Shown: piece after piece, positions 1 to 12,420 of the stretch | How positions within the stretch are numbered: the stretch's first letter is position 1 | Layout of the letters: each line of letters starts with the position of its first letter | Translations under genes and position numbers: made by a program | NCBI GenBank assembly: GCA_033782935.1 | Contig: JAWQEG010000082.1 | Span: forward strand, 2,232,001 to 2,296,000 | Direction of reading: 5' to 3' | Length of the DNA stretch: 64,000 nucleotides | Source of the DNA: Petrolisthes cinctipes | Lineage: Eukaryota; Arthropoda; Malacostraca; Decapoda; Porcellanidae | Notes under the pieces: generated by a model | Databases searched by the model: none | The model's input: the letters and a program-made list of their open reading frames with translations, nothing else | What the model was told of the DNA's origin: nothing

Positions 1-3000
1 GCATGTACAGATCGCTTCTAGACCCCAAAATATCGAATTTTAGGGTGTTTTGAGCCTGAATTTGAGATATAAACGGGTACAGAAGATGAATGCACATATC
101 GACTTTTGGGCACCTAAAATATCGATTTTGAGCATGTTTTGGGGTCTGTATTTTGAAAACTTTCTTACTAGGAGTAGGCATGTACAGATCGCTTCTAGGA
201 CCCAAAAATATCGTATTTTCGGCTGTTTTGAGGTTGAATTTCGGATATAAACGGGTGCAGAAGGAGCATACACATATTGACTTTGGGCACCTAAAATATC
301 GATTTTCTGTATGTTTTGGGCCTGTATTTTGAAAATACTCTAACACGGAGTAGGCATGTACAGATCGCTTCTGGGACCCCAAAATATCGAATTTTCGGGT
401 GTTTTGGGCCTGAATTTGAGATCTCGACTTAGGGCTCCTAAAATATCAATTTTTAGCATGTTTTAGGCCTATATTTTGAAAATATTCTAGCACTGAGTAG
501 GCATGTACAGATTGCTTCTAAACCCCAAAATATCGAATTTTAGGGTGTTTTGAGCCTGAATTTGAGATATAAACGGGTACAGAAGATGAATGCACATATC
601 GACTTTGGACACTTAAAATATCGATTTTTAGCATGTTTTGAGCCTATATTTTGAAAACATTATAGCACTGAGTAGGCATGTACAGATCGCTTCTGGGACC
701 ACAAAATATCGAATTTTCGGGTGTTTGGAGCCTGAATTTGAGATATCGACTTTGAGCACCTAAAATATCGATTTTTAGCATGTTTTGGGCCTATATTTTG
801 AAAATATTCTAGCACTAAGTAGGCATGTACAGATCACTTCTGGGACCCCAAAATATCGAATTTTCGGGTGTTTTGAGCCTGAATTTGAGATATAAACGGG
901 TACAGAAAATGAATGCACATATCGACTTTGGACACTTAAAATATTGATTTTTAGCATGTTTTGAGCCTATATTTTGAAAACATTCTAGTACTGAGTAGGC
1001 ATGTACAGATCGCTTCTGGGATCCAAAAATATCGAATTTTCGGGTGTTTTGGGCCTAAATTTGAGATATCGACTTTGGGCACCTAAAATATCAATTTTTA
1101 GCATGTTTTGGGCCTATATTTTGAAAATATTCTAGCACTGAGTAGGCATGTACAGATCGCTTCTAGACCCCAAAATATCGAATTTTAGGGTGTTTTGAGC
1201 CTGAATTTGAGATATAAACGGGTACAGAAGATGAATGCACATATCGACTTTGGACACTTAAAATATCGATTTTTAGCATGTTTTGAGACTATATTTTGAA
1301 AACATTCTAGCACTGAGTAGGCATGTACAGATCGCTTCTGGGACCACAAAATATCGAATTTACGGGTGTTTTGAGCCTGAATTTGAGATATAAACGGGTA
1401 CAAAAGATGCATGAACCTATCGACTTTTGGGCACCTAAAATATCGATTTTGAGCATGTTTTGGGTCTGTATCTTGAAAACATTCTAACTAGGAGTAGGCA
1501 TGTACAGATCGCTTCTGGGACCCCAAAATATCGAATTTTAGGGTGTTTTTAGCCTGAATTTGAGATATAAACGGGTACAGAAGATGAATGCACATATCGA
1601 GTTTGGACACTTAAAATATCGATTTTTAGCATGTTTTGAGACTATATTTTGAAAACATTCTAGCACTGAGTAGGCATGTACAGATCGCTTCTGGGACGAC
1701 AAAATATCGAATTTTCGGGTGTTTGGAGCCTGAATTTGAGATATAAACGGGTACAGAAGATGCATGTACATATCGACTTTTGGGCACCTAAAAGATCGAT
1801 TTTCGGTATGTTTTGGGCCTGTATTTTGAAAATACTCTAACACGGAGAAGGCATGTACAGATCGCTTCTGGGACCCCAAAATATCGAAATTTCGGGTGTT
1901 TTGTGCCTGAATTTGAGATATCGACTTTGGGCACCTAAAAATATCGATTTTTAGCATGTTTTAGGCCTACATTTTGAAAATATTCTAGCACTAAGTAGAC
2001 ATGTACAGATCGCTTCTGGAACCCCAAAATATCGAATTTGCGGGTGTTTTGGGTCTGAATTTGAAGATATCGTTTTTGGGCACCTAAAATATCGATTTTT
2101 AGCATGTTTTGGGCCCATACTTTGAAAATATTCTAGCACTAAGTAGGCATGTACAGATCGCTTCTGGGACCCCAAAATATCGAATTTTCGGGTGTTTGGA
2201 GCCTGAATTTGAGATATAAACGGGTACAGAAAATACATGCACATATCGACTTTGGACACTTAAAATATCGATTTTTAGCATGTTTTGAGCCTATATTATG
2301 AAAACATTCTAGCACTGAGTAGGCATGTACAGATCGCTTCTAGGACCCCAAAATATCGAATTTTCGGGTGTTTTGGGCCTGAATTTGAGATATCGACTTT
2401 GAGCACCTAAAATATCGATTTTTAGCATGTTTTGGGCCTATATTTTGAATATATTCTAGCACTAAGTAGGCATGTACAGATCACTTCTGGGACCCCAAAA
2501 TATCGAATTTTCGAGTGTTTTGAGCCTGAATTTGAGATATAAACGGGTACAGAAAATGAATGCACATATCGACTTTGGACACTTAAAATATCGATTTTTA
2601 GCATGTTTTGAGCTTATATTTTGAAAACATTCTAGTACTGAGTAGGCATGTACAGATCGCTTCTGGGATCCAAAAATATCGAATTTTCGGGAGTTTTGGG
2701 CCTAAATTTGAGATATCGACTTTGGGCACCTAAAATATCGATTTTTAGCATGTTTTGGTCCTATATTTTGAAAATATTCTAGCACTGAGTAGGCATGTAC
2801 AGATCGCTTCTGTGACCCCAAAATATCGAATTTTCGGGTGTTTTGAGCCTTAATTTGAGATATAAACGGGTACAGAAGATGAATGAACCTATCGACTTTT
2901 GGGCACCTAAAATATCGATTTTGAGCATGTTTTGGGTCTGTATTTTGAAAAAATTCTTACTAGGAGTAGGCATGTACAGATCGCTTCTAGGACCCAAAAA

Positions 3001-6000
3001 TATCGTATTTTCGGGTGTTTTGAGGTTGAATTTCGGATATAAACGGGTGCAGAAGGAGAATACACATACTGACTTTGGGCAACTAAAATATCGATTTTCT
3101 GTATGTTTTGGGCCTGTATTTTGAAAATACTCTAACACGGAGTAGGCATGTACAGATCGCTTCTGGGACCCCAAAATATCGAATTTTCGGGTGTTTTGGG
3201 CCTGAATTTGAGATATCGACTTAGGGCACCTAAAATATCAATTTTTAGCATGTTTTAGGCCTATATTTTGAAAATATTCTAGCACTGAGTAGGCATGTAC
3301 AGATTGCTTCTAGACCCCAAAATATCGAATTTTAGGGTGTTTTGAGCCTGAATTTGAGATATAAACGGGTATAGAAGATGAATGCACATATCGACTTTGG
3401 ACACTTAAAATATCGATTTTAAGCATGTTTTGAGCCTATATTTTGAAAACATTATAGCACTGAGTAGGCATGTACAGATCGCTTCTGGGACCACAAAATA
3501 TCGAATTTTCGGGTGTTTGGAGCCTGAATTTGAGATATAAACGGGTACAGAAGATGCATGTACATATCGACTTTTGGGCCCCTAAAAGATCGATTTTCGT
3601 TATGTTTTGGGACTGTATTTTGAAAGTACTCTAACACGGAGAAGGCATGTACAGATCGCTTCTGGGACCCCAAAATATCGAAATTTCGGGTGTTTTGTGC
3701 CTGAATTTGAGATATCGACTTTGGGCACCTGAAATATCGATTTTTAGCATGTTTTGGGCCCATACTTTGAAAATATTCTAGCACTAAGTAGACATGTACA
3801 GATCGCTTCTGGGACCCCAAAAATATCGAATTTTCGGGTGTTTTGAGCCTGAAATTGAGATATAAACAGGTACAGAAAATACATACACATATCGACTTTG
3901 GACACTTAAAATATCGATTTTTAGCATGTTTTGAGCCTATATTTTGAAAAAATTCTAGCACTGAGTAGGCATGTACAGATCGTTTCTGAGACCCATAAAT
4001 ATCGAATTTTCGGGTGTTTTGGGACAGAATTTGAGATATCGACTTTGGTTACCTAAAATATCGATTTTTAGCATGTTTTGAGCCTATATTTAAAAAATAT
4101 TCTAGCATTGAGTAGGCATGTACAGATCGCTTCTGGGACCCCAAAATATCGAATTTTCGGGTGTTTTGAGCCTGAATTTGAGATATAAATGGGTACAGAA
4201 GATGCATAAACCTATCGACTTTTGGGCACCTAAAATATCCATTTTGAGCATGTTTTGGTTCTGTATCTTGAAAACATTCTAACTAGGAGTAAGCATGTAC
4301 AGATCGCTTCTGGGACCCCAAAATATCGAATTTTAGGGTGTTTTGAGCCTGAATTTGAGATATAAACGGGTACAGAAGATGAATGCACATATCGACTTTG
4401 GACACTTAAAATATCGATTTTTAGCATGTTTTGAGCCTTTTTTTTGAAAACATTCTAGCACTGACTAGGCATGTACAGATCGCTTCTGGGACCACAAAAT
4501 ATCGAATTTCCGGGTGTTTGGAGCCTGAATTTGAGATATAAACGGGTACAGAAGATGCATGTACATATCGACTTTTGGGCACCTAAAAGATCGATTTTCG
4601 GTATGTTTTGGGCCTGAATTTTGAAAATACTCTAAAACGGAGAAGGCATGTACAGATCGCTTCTGGGACCCCAAAATATCGAAATTTCGGGTGTTTTGTG
4701 CATGAATTTGAGATATCGACTTTGGGCACCTAAAAATATCGATTTTTAGCATGTTTTGAGCCTACATTTTGAAAATATTCTAGCACTAAGTAGACATGTA
4801 CAGATCACTTCTGGGACCCCAAAATATCGAATTTTCGGGTTTATTGAGCCTGAATTTGACATATAAACAAGTACAGAAGATGAATGCACATATCGACTTT
4901 GGACACTTAAAATATCGATTTTTAGCATGTTTTGAGCCTATATTTTAAAAGCATTCTAGCACTGAGTAGGCATGTACAGATCGCTTCTGGGACCCCAAAA
5001 TATCGAATTTTCGGGTGTTTGGAGCCTGAATTTGAGATATAAACGGGTACGGAAGATGCATTCACATATTGACTTTTGGGCACCTAAAATATCGATTTTC
5101 TGTATGTTTTGGGCCGGTATTTTGAAAATACTCTAACACGGAGTAGGCATGTACAGATCGCTTCTGGAACCCCAAAATATCGAATTTTCGGGTGTTTTGG
5201 GTCTGAATTTGAGATATTGTCTTTGGGCACCTAAAATATCGATTTTTAGCATGTTTTGGGCCCATACTTTGAAAATATTCTAGCACTAAGTAGGCATGTA
5301 CAAATCGCTTCTGGGACCCCAAAATATCGAATTTTCTGGTGTTTTGAGCCTGAATTTGAGATATTAACGGGTACAGAAAATACATGCACATATTGACTTT
5401 GGACACTTAAAATATCGATTATTAGCATGTTTTGACCCTATATTTTGAAAACATTCTAGCACTGAGTAGGCATGTACAGATCGCTTCTGGTACCCCAAAA
5501 TATCGAATTTTCGGGTGTTTTGGGCCTGAATTTGAGATATCGACTTTGAGCACCTAAAATATCGATTTTTAGCATGTTTTGGGCCTATATTTTGAAAATA
5601 TTCTAGCACTAAGTAGGCATGTACAGATCACTTCTGGGACCCCAAAATATCGAATTTTCGGGTGTTTTGAGCCTGAATTTGAAATATAAACGGGTACAGA
5701 AAATGAATGCACATATCGACTTTGGACACTTAAAATATCAATTTTTAGCATGTTTTGAGCCTATATTTTGAAAACATTCTAGTACTGAGTAGGCATGTAC
5801 AGATAGCTTTTGGGATCCAAAAATATCGAATTTTCGGGTGTTTTGGGCCTAAATTTGAGATATTGACTTAGAGCAACTAAAATATCGATTTTTAGCATGT
5901 TTTGGGCCCATACTTTGAAAATATTCTAGCACTGAGTAGGCATGTACAGATCGTTTCTGGGACCCCAAAATATCGAATTTTCTGGTGTTTTGAGCCTGAA

Positions 6001-6291
6001 TTTGAGATATAAACGGGTACAGAAGATGAATGAACCTATCGACTTTTGGGCACCTTAAATATCGATTTTGAGCATGTTTTGGGTCTGTATTTTGAAAACA
6101 TTCTAACTAGGAGTAGGCATGTACAGATCGCTTCTAGGACCCAAAAATATCGTATTTTCGGGTGTTTTGGGCCTGAATTTGAGATATCGACTTTCGGCAC
6201 CTAAAATATCAATTTTTAGCATGTTTTGGGCCTATATATTGAAAATATTCTAGCACTGAGTAGGCATGTACAGATCGCTTCTAGACCCCAA
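1..6291. repeat. Left satellite domain, mixed Lc/E/S/La/Lb order
   Basis: No gene. Full-length and S monomers alternate irregularly, for example from 2792: Lc, E, S, La, Lb, S, La, S, Lc, La, Lb, S, La. M monomers are absent. Internal similarity is visible: bases near 1-770 resemble 2.8-3.6 kb, and the segment from 775 recurs near 2422 and 5569. The stretch 2.8-5.6 kb resembles parts of the 4,205-bp repeat to its right but with different composition, so it looks like an older relative of that unit. Confidence 0.85.
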
Positions 6292-8144
6292 AATATCGAA
6301 TTTTAGGGTGTTTTGAGCCTGAATTTGAGATATAAACGGGTACAGAAGATGAATGCACATATCGACTTTGGACACTTAAAATATCGATTTTTAGCATGTT
6401 TTCAGACTATATTTTGAAAACATTCTAGCACTGAGTAGGCATGTACAGATCGCTTCTGGGACCCCAAAATATCGAATTTGCGGGTGTTTTGAGCCTGAAT
6501 TTGAGATATAAACGGGTACAAAAGATGCATGAACCTATCGACTTTTGGGCACCTAAAATATCGATTTTGAGCATGTTTTGGGTCTGTATCTTGAAAACAT
6601 TTTAACTAGGAGTAGGCATGTACAGATCGCTTCTGGGACCCCAAAATATCGAATTTTAGGGTGTTTTGAGCCTGAATTTGAGATATAAACGGGTACAGAA
6701 GATGCATGTACATATCGACTTTTGGGCACCTAAAAGATCGATTTTCGGTATGTTTTGGGCCTGAATTTTGAAAATACTCTAAAACGGAGAAGGCATGTAC
6801 AGATCGCTTCTGGGACCCCAAAATATCGAATTTTCGGGTGTTTTGAGCCTGAATTTGAGATATAAACGGGTACAGAAAATGAATGCACATATCGACTTTG
6901 GACACTTAAAATATCGATTTTTAGCATGTTTTGAGCCTATATTTTGAAAACATTCTAGTACTGAGTAGGCATGTACAGATCGCTTCTGGGATCCAAAAAT
7001 ATCGAATTTTCGGGAGTTTTGGGCCTAAATTTGAGATATCGACTTTGGGCACCTAAAATATCGATTTTTAGCATGTTTTGGGCCTATATTTTGAAAATAT
7101 TCTAGCACTGAGTAGGCATGTACAGATCGCTTCTGGGACCCCAAAATATCGAATTTTCGGGTGTTTTGAGCCTGAATTTGAGATATAAACGGGTACAGAA
7201 GATGAATGAACCTATCGACTTTTGGGCACCTAAAATATCGATTTTGAGCATGTTTTGGGTCTGTATTTTGAAAACATTCTTACTAGGAGTAGGCATGTAC
7301 AGATTGCTTCTAGGACCCAAAAATATCGTATTTTCGGGTGTTTTGAGGTTGAATTTCGGATATAAACGGGTGCAGAAGGAGCATACACATACTGACTTTG
7401 GGCAACTAAAATATCGATTTTCTGTATGTTTTGGGCCTGTATTTTGAAAATACTCTAACACGGAGTAGGCATGTACAGATCGCTTCTGGAACCCCAAAAT
7501 ATCGAATTTTCGGGTGTTTTGGGCCTGAATTTGAGATATCGACTTAGGGCACCTAAAATATCAATTTTTAGCATGTTTTAGGACTATATTTTGAAAATAT
7601 TCTAGCACTGAGTAGGCATGTACAGATTGCTTCTAGACCCCAAAATATCGAATTTTAGGGTGTTTTGAGCCTGAATTTGAGATATAAACGGGTACAGAAG
7701 ATGAATGCACATATCGACTTTGGACACTTAAAATATCGATTTTAAGCATGTTTTGAGCCTATATTTTGAAAACATTATAGCACTGAGTATTCATGTACAG
7801 ATCGCTTCTGGGACCACAAAATATCGAATTTTCGGGTGTTTGGAGCCTAAATTTGAGATATAAACGGGTACAGAAGATGCATGTACATATCGACCTTTGG
7901 GCCCCTAAAAGATCGATTTTCGTTATGTTTTGGGACTGTATTTTGAAAGTACTCTAACACGGAGAAGGCATGTACAGATCGCTTCTGGGACCCCAAAATA
8001 TCGAAATTTCGGGTGTTTTGTGCCTGAATTTGAGATATCGACTTTGGGCACCTAAAATATCGATTTTTAGCATGTTTTGGGCCCATACTTTGAAAATATT
8101 CTAGCACTAAGTAGACATGTACAGATCGCTTCTGGGACCCCAAA
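6292..8144. repeat. 1,853-bp duplicated segment, copy 1
   Basis: Sequence from about 6292 to 8155 is repeated at +1,853 bp (8145-10009). Landmarks in both copies: the rare CATGTTTTCAGACTATATTTTG (6393 and 8246), AGGAGTAGGCATG followed by an Lc-to-Lb fusion near 6606 and 8459, and TATTCATGTACAG (7789 and 9642). Identity is very high by eye. The same segment occurs a third time about 4,205 bp further right as part of the second 25-mer unit. Confidence 0.85.
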
Positions 8145-8215
8145 AATATCGAATTTTAGGGTGTTTTGAGCCTGAATTTGAGATATAAACGGGTACAGAA
8201 GATGAATGCACATAT

Positions 8216-11200
8216 CGACTTTAGACACTTAAAATATCGATTTTTAGCATGTTTTCAGACTATATTTTGAAAACATTCTAGCACTGAGTAGGCATGTACA
8301 GATCGCTTCTGGGACCCCAAAATATCGAATTTGCGGGTGTTTTGAGCCTGAATTTGAGATATAAACGGGTACAAAAGATGCATGAACCTATCGACTTTTG
8401 GGCACCTAAAATATCGATTTTGAGCATGTTTTGGGTCTGTATCTTGAAAACATTTTAACTAGGAGTAGGCATGTACAGATCGCTTCTGGGACCCCAAAAT
8501 ATCGAATTTTAGGGTGTTTTGAGCCTGAATTTGAGATATAAACGGGTACAGAAGATGCATGTACATATCGACTTTTGGGCACCTAAAAGATCGATTTTCG
8601 GTATGTTTTGGGCCTGAATTTTGAAAATACTCTAAAACGGAGAAGGCATGTACAGATATCTTCTGGGACCCCAAAATATCGAATTTTCGGGTGTTTTGAG
8701 CCTGAATTTGAGATATAAACGGGTACAGAAAATGAATGCACATATCGACTTTGGACACTTAAAATATCGATTTTTAGCATGTTTTGAGCCTATATTTTGA
8801 AAACATTCTAGTACTGAGTAGGCATGTACAGATCGCTTCTGGGATCCAAAAATATCGAATTTTCGGGAGTTTTGGGCCTAAATTTGAGATATCGACTTTG
8901 GGCACCTAAAATATCGATTTTTAGCATGTTTTGGGCCTATATTTTGAAAATATTCTAGCACTGAGTAGGCATGTACAGATCGCTTCTGGGACCCCAAAAT
9001 ATCGAATTTTCGGGTGTTTTGAGCCTGAATTTGAGATATAAACGGGTACAGAAGATGAATGAACCTATCGACTTTTGGGCACCTAAAATATCGATTTTGA
9101 GCATGTTTTGGGTCTGTATTTTGAAAACATTCTTACTAGGAGTAGGCATGTACAGATCGCTTCTAGGACCCAAAAATATCGTATTTTCGGGTGTTTTGAG
9201 GTTGAATTTCGGATATAAACGGGTGCAGAAGGAGCATACACATACTGACTTTGGGCAACTAAAATATCGATTTTCTGTATGTTTTGGGCCTGTATTTTGA
9301 AAATACTCTAACACGGAGTAGGCATGTACAGATCGCTTCTGGAACCCCAAAATATCGAATTTTCTGGTGTTTTGGGCCTGAATTTGAGATATCGACTTAG
9401 GGCACCTAAAATATCAATTTTTAGCATGTTTTAGGCCTATATTTTGAAAATATTCTAGCACTGAGTAGGCATGTACAGATTGCTTCTAGACCCCAAAATA
9501 TCGAATTTTAGGGTGTTTTGAGCCTGAATTTGAGATATAAACGGGTACAGAAGATGAATGCACATATCGACTTTGGACACTTAAAATATCGATTTTAAGC
9601 ATGTTTTGAGCCTATATTTTGAAAACATTATAGCACTGAGTATTCATGTACAGATCGCTTCTGGGACCACAAAATATCGAATTTTCGGGTGTTTGGAGCC
9701 TGAATTTGAGATATAAACGGGTACAGAAGATGCATGTACATATCGACCTTTGGGCCCCTAAAAGATCGATTTTCGTTATGTTTTGGGACTGTATTTTGAA
9801 AGTACTCTAACACGGAGAAGGCATGTACAGATCGCTTCTGGGACCCCAAAATATCGAAATTTCGGGTGTTTTGTGCCTGAATTTGAGATATCGACTTTGG
9901 GCACCTAAAATATCGATTTTTAGCATGTTTTGGGCCCATACTTTGAAAATATTCTAGCACTAAGTAGACATGTACAGATCGCTTCTGGGACCCCAAAAAT
10001 ATCGAATTTTCGGGTGTTTTGAGCCTGAATTTGAGATATAAACGGGTACAGAAAATACATACACATATCGACTTTGGACACTTAAAATATCGATTTTTAG
10101 CACTTTTTGAGCCTATATTTTGAAAACATTCTAGCACTGAGTAGGCATGTACAGATCGTTTCTGAGACCCATAAATATCGAATTTTCGGGTGTTTTGGGA
10201 CTGAATTTGAGATATCGACTTTGGTTACCTAAAATATCGATTTTTAGCATGTTTTGAGCCTATATTTAAAAAATATTCTAGCATTGAGTAGGCATGTACA
10301 GATCGCTTCTGGGACCCCAAAATATCGAATTTTCGGGTGTTTTGAGCCTGAGTTTGAGATATAAATGGGTACAGAAGATGCATAAACCTATCGACTTTTG
10401 GGCACCTAAAATATCCATTTTGAGCATGTTTTGGTTCTGTATCTTGAAAACATTCTAACTAGGAGTAGGCATGTACAGATCGCTTCTGGGACCCCAAAAT
10501 ATCGAATTTTAGGGTGTTTTGAGCCTGAATTTGAGATATAAACGGGTACAGAAGATGAATGCACATATCGACTTTGGACACTTAAAATATCGATTTTTAG
10601 CATGTTTTGAGCCTATATTTTGAAAACATTCTAGCACTGAGTAGGCATGTACAGATCGCTTCTGGGACCACAAAATATCGAATTTTCGGGTGTTTGGAGC
10701 CTGAATTTGAGATATAAACGGGTACGGAAGATGCATTCACATATTGACTTTTGGGCACCTAAAATATCGATTTTCTGTATGTTTTGGGCCGGTATTTTGA
10801 AAATACTCTAACACGGAGTAGGCATGTACAGATCGCTTCTGGGACCCCAAAATATCGAATTTTCGGGTGTTTTGGGCCTGAATTTGAGATATCGACTTAG
10901 GGCACCTAAAATATCAATTTTTAGCATGTTTTAGGCCTATATTTTGAAAATATTCTAGCACTGAGTAGGCATGTACAGATTGCTTCTAGACCCCAAAATA
11001 TCGAATTTTAGGGTGTTTTGAGCCTGAATTTGAGATATAAACGGGTACAGAAAATACATACACATATCGACTTTGGACACTTAAAATATCGATTTTTAGC
11101 ACGTTTTGAGCCTATATTTTGAAAACATTCTAGCACTGAGTAGGCATGTACAGATCGCTTCTGGGACCACAAAATATCGAATTTTCGGGTGTTTGGAGCC

Positions 11201-12420
11201 TGAATTTGAGATATAAACGGGTACGGAAGATGCATTCACATATTGACTTTTGGGCACCTAAAATATCGATTTTCTGTATGTTTTGGGCCGGTATTTTGAA
11301 AATACTCTAACACGGAGTAGCCATGTACAGATCGCTTCTGGAACCCCAAAATATCGAATTTTCGGGTGTTTTGGGTCTGAATTTGAGATATCGTCTTTGG
11401 GCACCTAAAATATCGATTTTTAGCATGTTTTGTTCCCATACTTTGAAAATATTCTAGCACTAAGTAGGCATGTACAGATCGCTTCTGGGACCCCAAAATA
11501 TCGAATTTTCGGGTGTTTTGAGCCTGAATTTGAGATATAAACGGGTACAGAAAATACATGCACATATCGACTTTGGACACTTAAAATATCGATTTTTAGC
11601 ATGTTTTGAGCCTATATTTTGAAAACATTATAGCACTGCGTAGGCAAGTACAGATTGCTTCTGGGACCCCAAAATATCGAATTTTTGGGTGTTTTGAGCC
11701 TGAATTTGACATATAAAGGGGTACAGATAATGCATGCACATATCGACTTTTGGGCACCTAAAATATCCATTTTGAGCATGTTTTGCGTCTGTATCTTGAA
11801 AACATTCTAACTAGGAGTAGGCATGTACAGATCGCTTCTGGGACCACAAAATATCGAATTTTCGGGTGTTTTGAGCCTGAATTTGAGATATTAACGGGTA
11901 CAGAAGATAAATGCACATATCGACTTTGGACACTTAAAATATCGATTTTTAGCATGTTTTGAGCCTATATATTGAAAACATTCTAGCACTGAGTAGGCAT
12001 GTACAGATCGCTTCTGGGATCCAACAATATCGAATTTTCGGGTGTTTTGGGCCTGAATTTGAGATATCGACTTTTGGGCACCTAAAATATCGATTTTGAG
12101 CATGTTTTGGTTCTGTATCTTGAAAACATTCTAACTAGGAGTAGGCATGTACAAATCGTTTTTAGGACCCAAAAATATCGTATTTTTGGGTGTTTTGAGG
12201 TTGAATTTCGGATATAAACGGATGCAGAAGATGCATACACATATTGACTTTGGGCACTTAAAATATCGATTTTTAGCATGTTTTGGGCCTGTATTTTGAA
12301 AATACTCTAACACGGAGTAGGCATGTACAGATCGCTTCTAGGACCCAAAATTACCGAATTTTCGGGTGTTTTGAGCCTGAATTTGACATATAAACGGGTA
12401 CAGAAGATGCATGCACATAT
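8216..12420. repeat. 4,205-bp higher-order repeat, copy 1 (25 monomers)
   Basis: Box-to-box intervals from 8291 to 12496 give 25 monomers: 18 full-length and 7 S (S near 8820, 9322, 9822, 10143, 10821, 11322 and 11998). Rare variants mark the unit: TATTCATG at 9642, TAGCACTTTTTGAGCC near 10097, TGTTCCCATACTTTG near 11430, AAAGGGGTACAGATAATG near 11714 and TATTAACGGG near 11889. All recur 4,205 bp later. The unit contains no gene. Confidence 0.92.
9146..9321 (+). repeat. Representative monomer, class E (176 bp, left domain)
   Basis: E has GAGGTTGAATTTCGGATATAAACGGGTGCAG and CATACACATACTGACTTTGGGCA, then TCGATTTTCTGTATG and an Lb-like full-length tail ending CTCTAACACGGAGTAG. Copies also occur near 178, 2969, 7293, 12145, 13351 and 16350. 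It is the likely full-length ancestor or sister of class M, which replaces it to the right of 20.18 kb. Nearby TTCG (9208-9211) and CGGG (9220-9223) motifs resemble a CENP-B box but are spaced one base too far apart. Confidence 0.85.
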
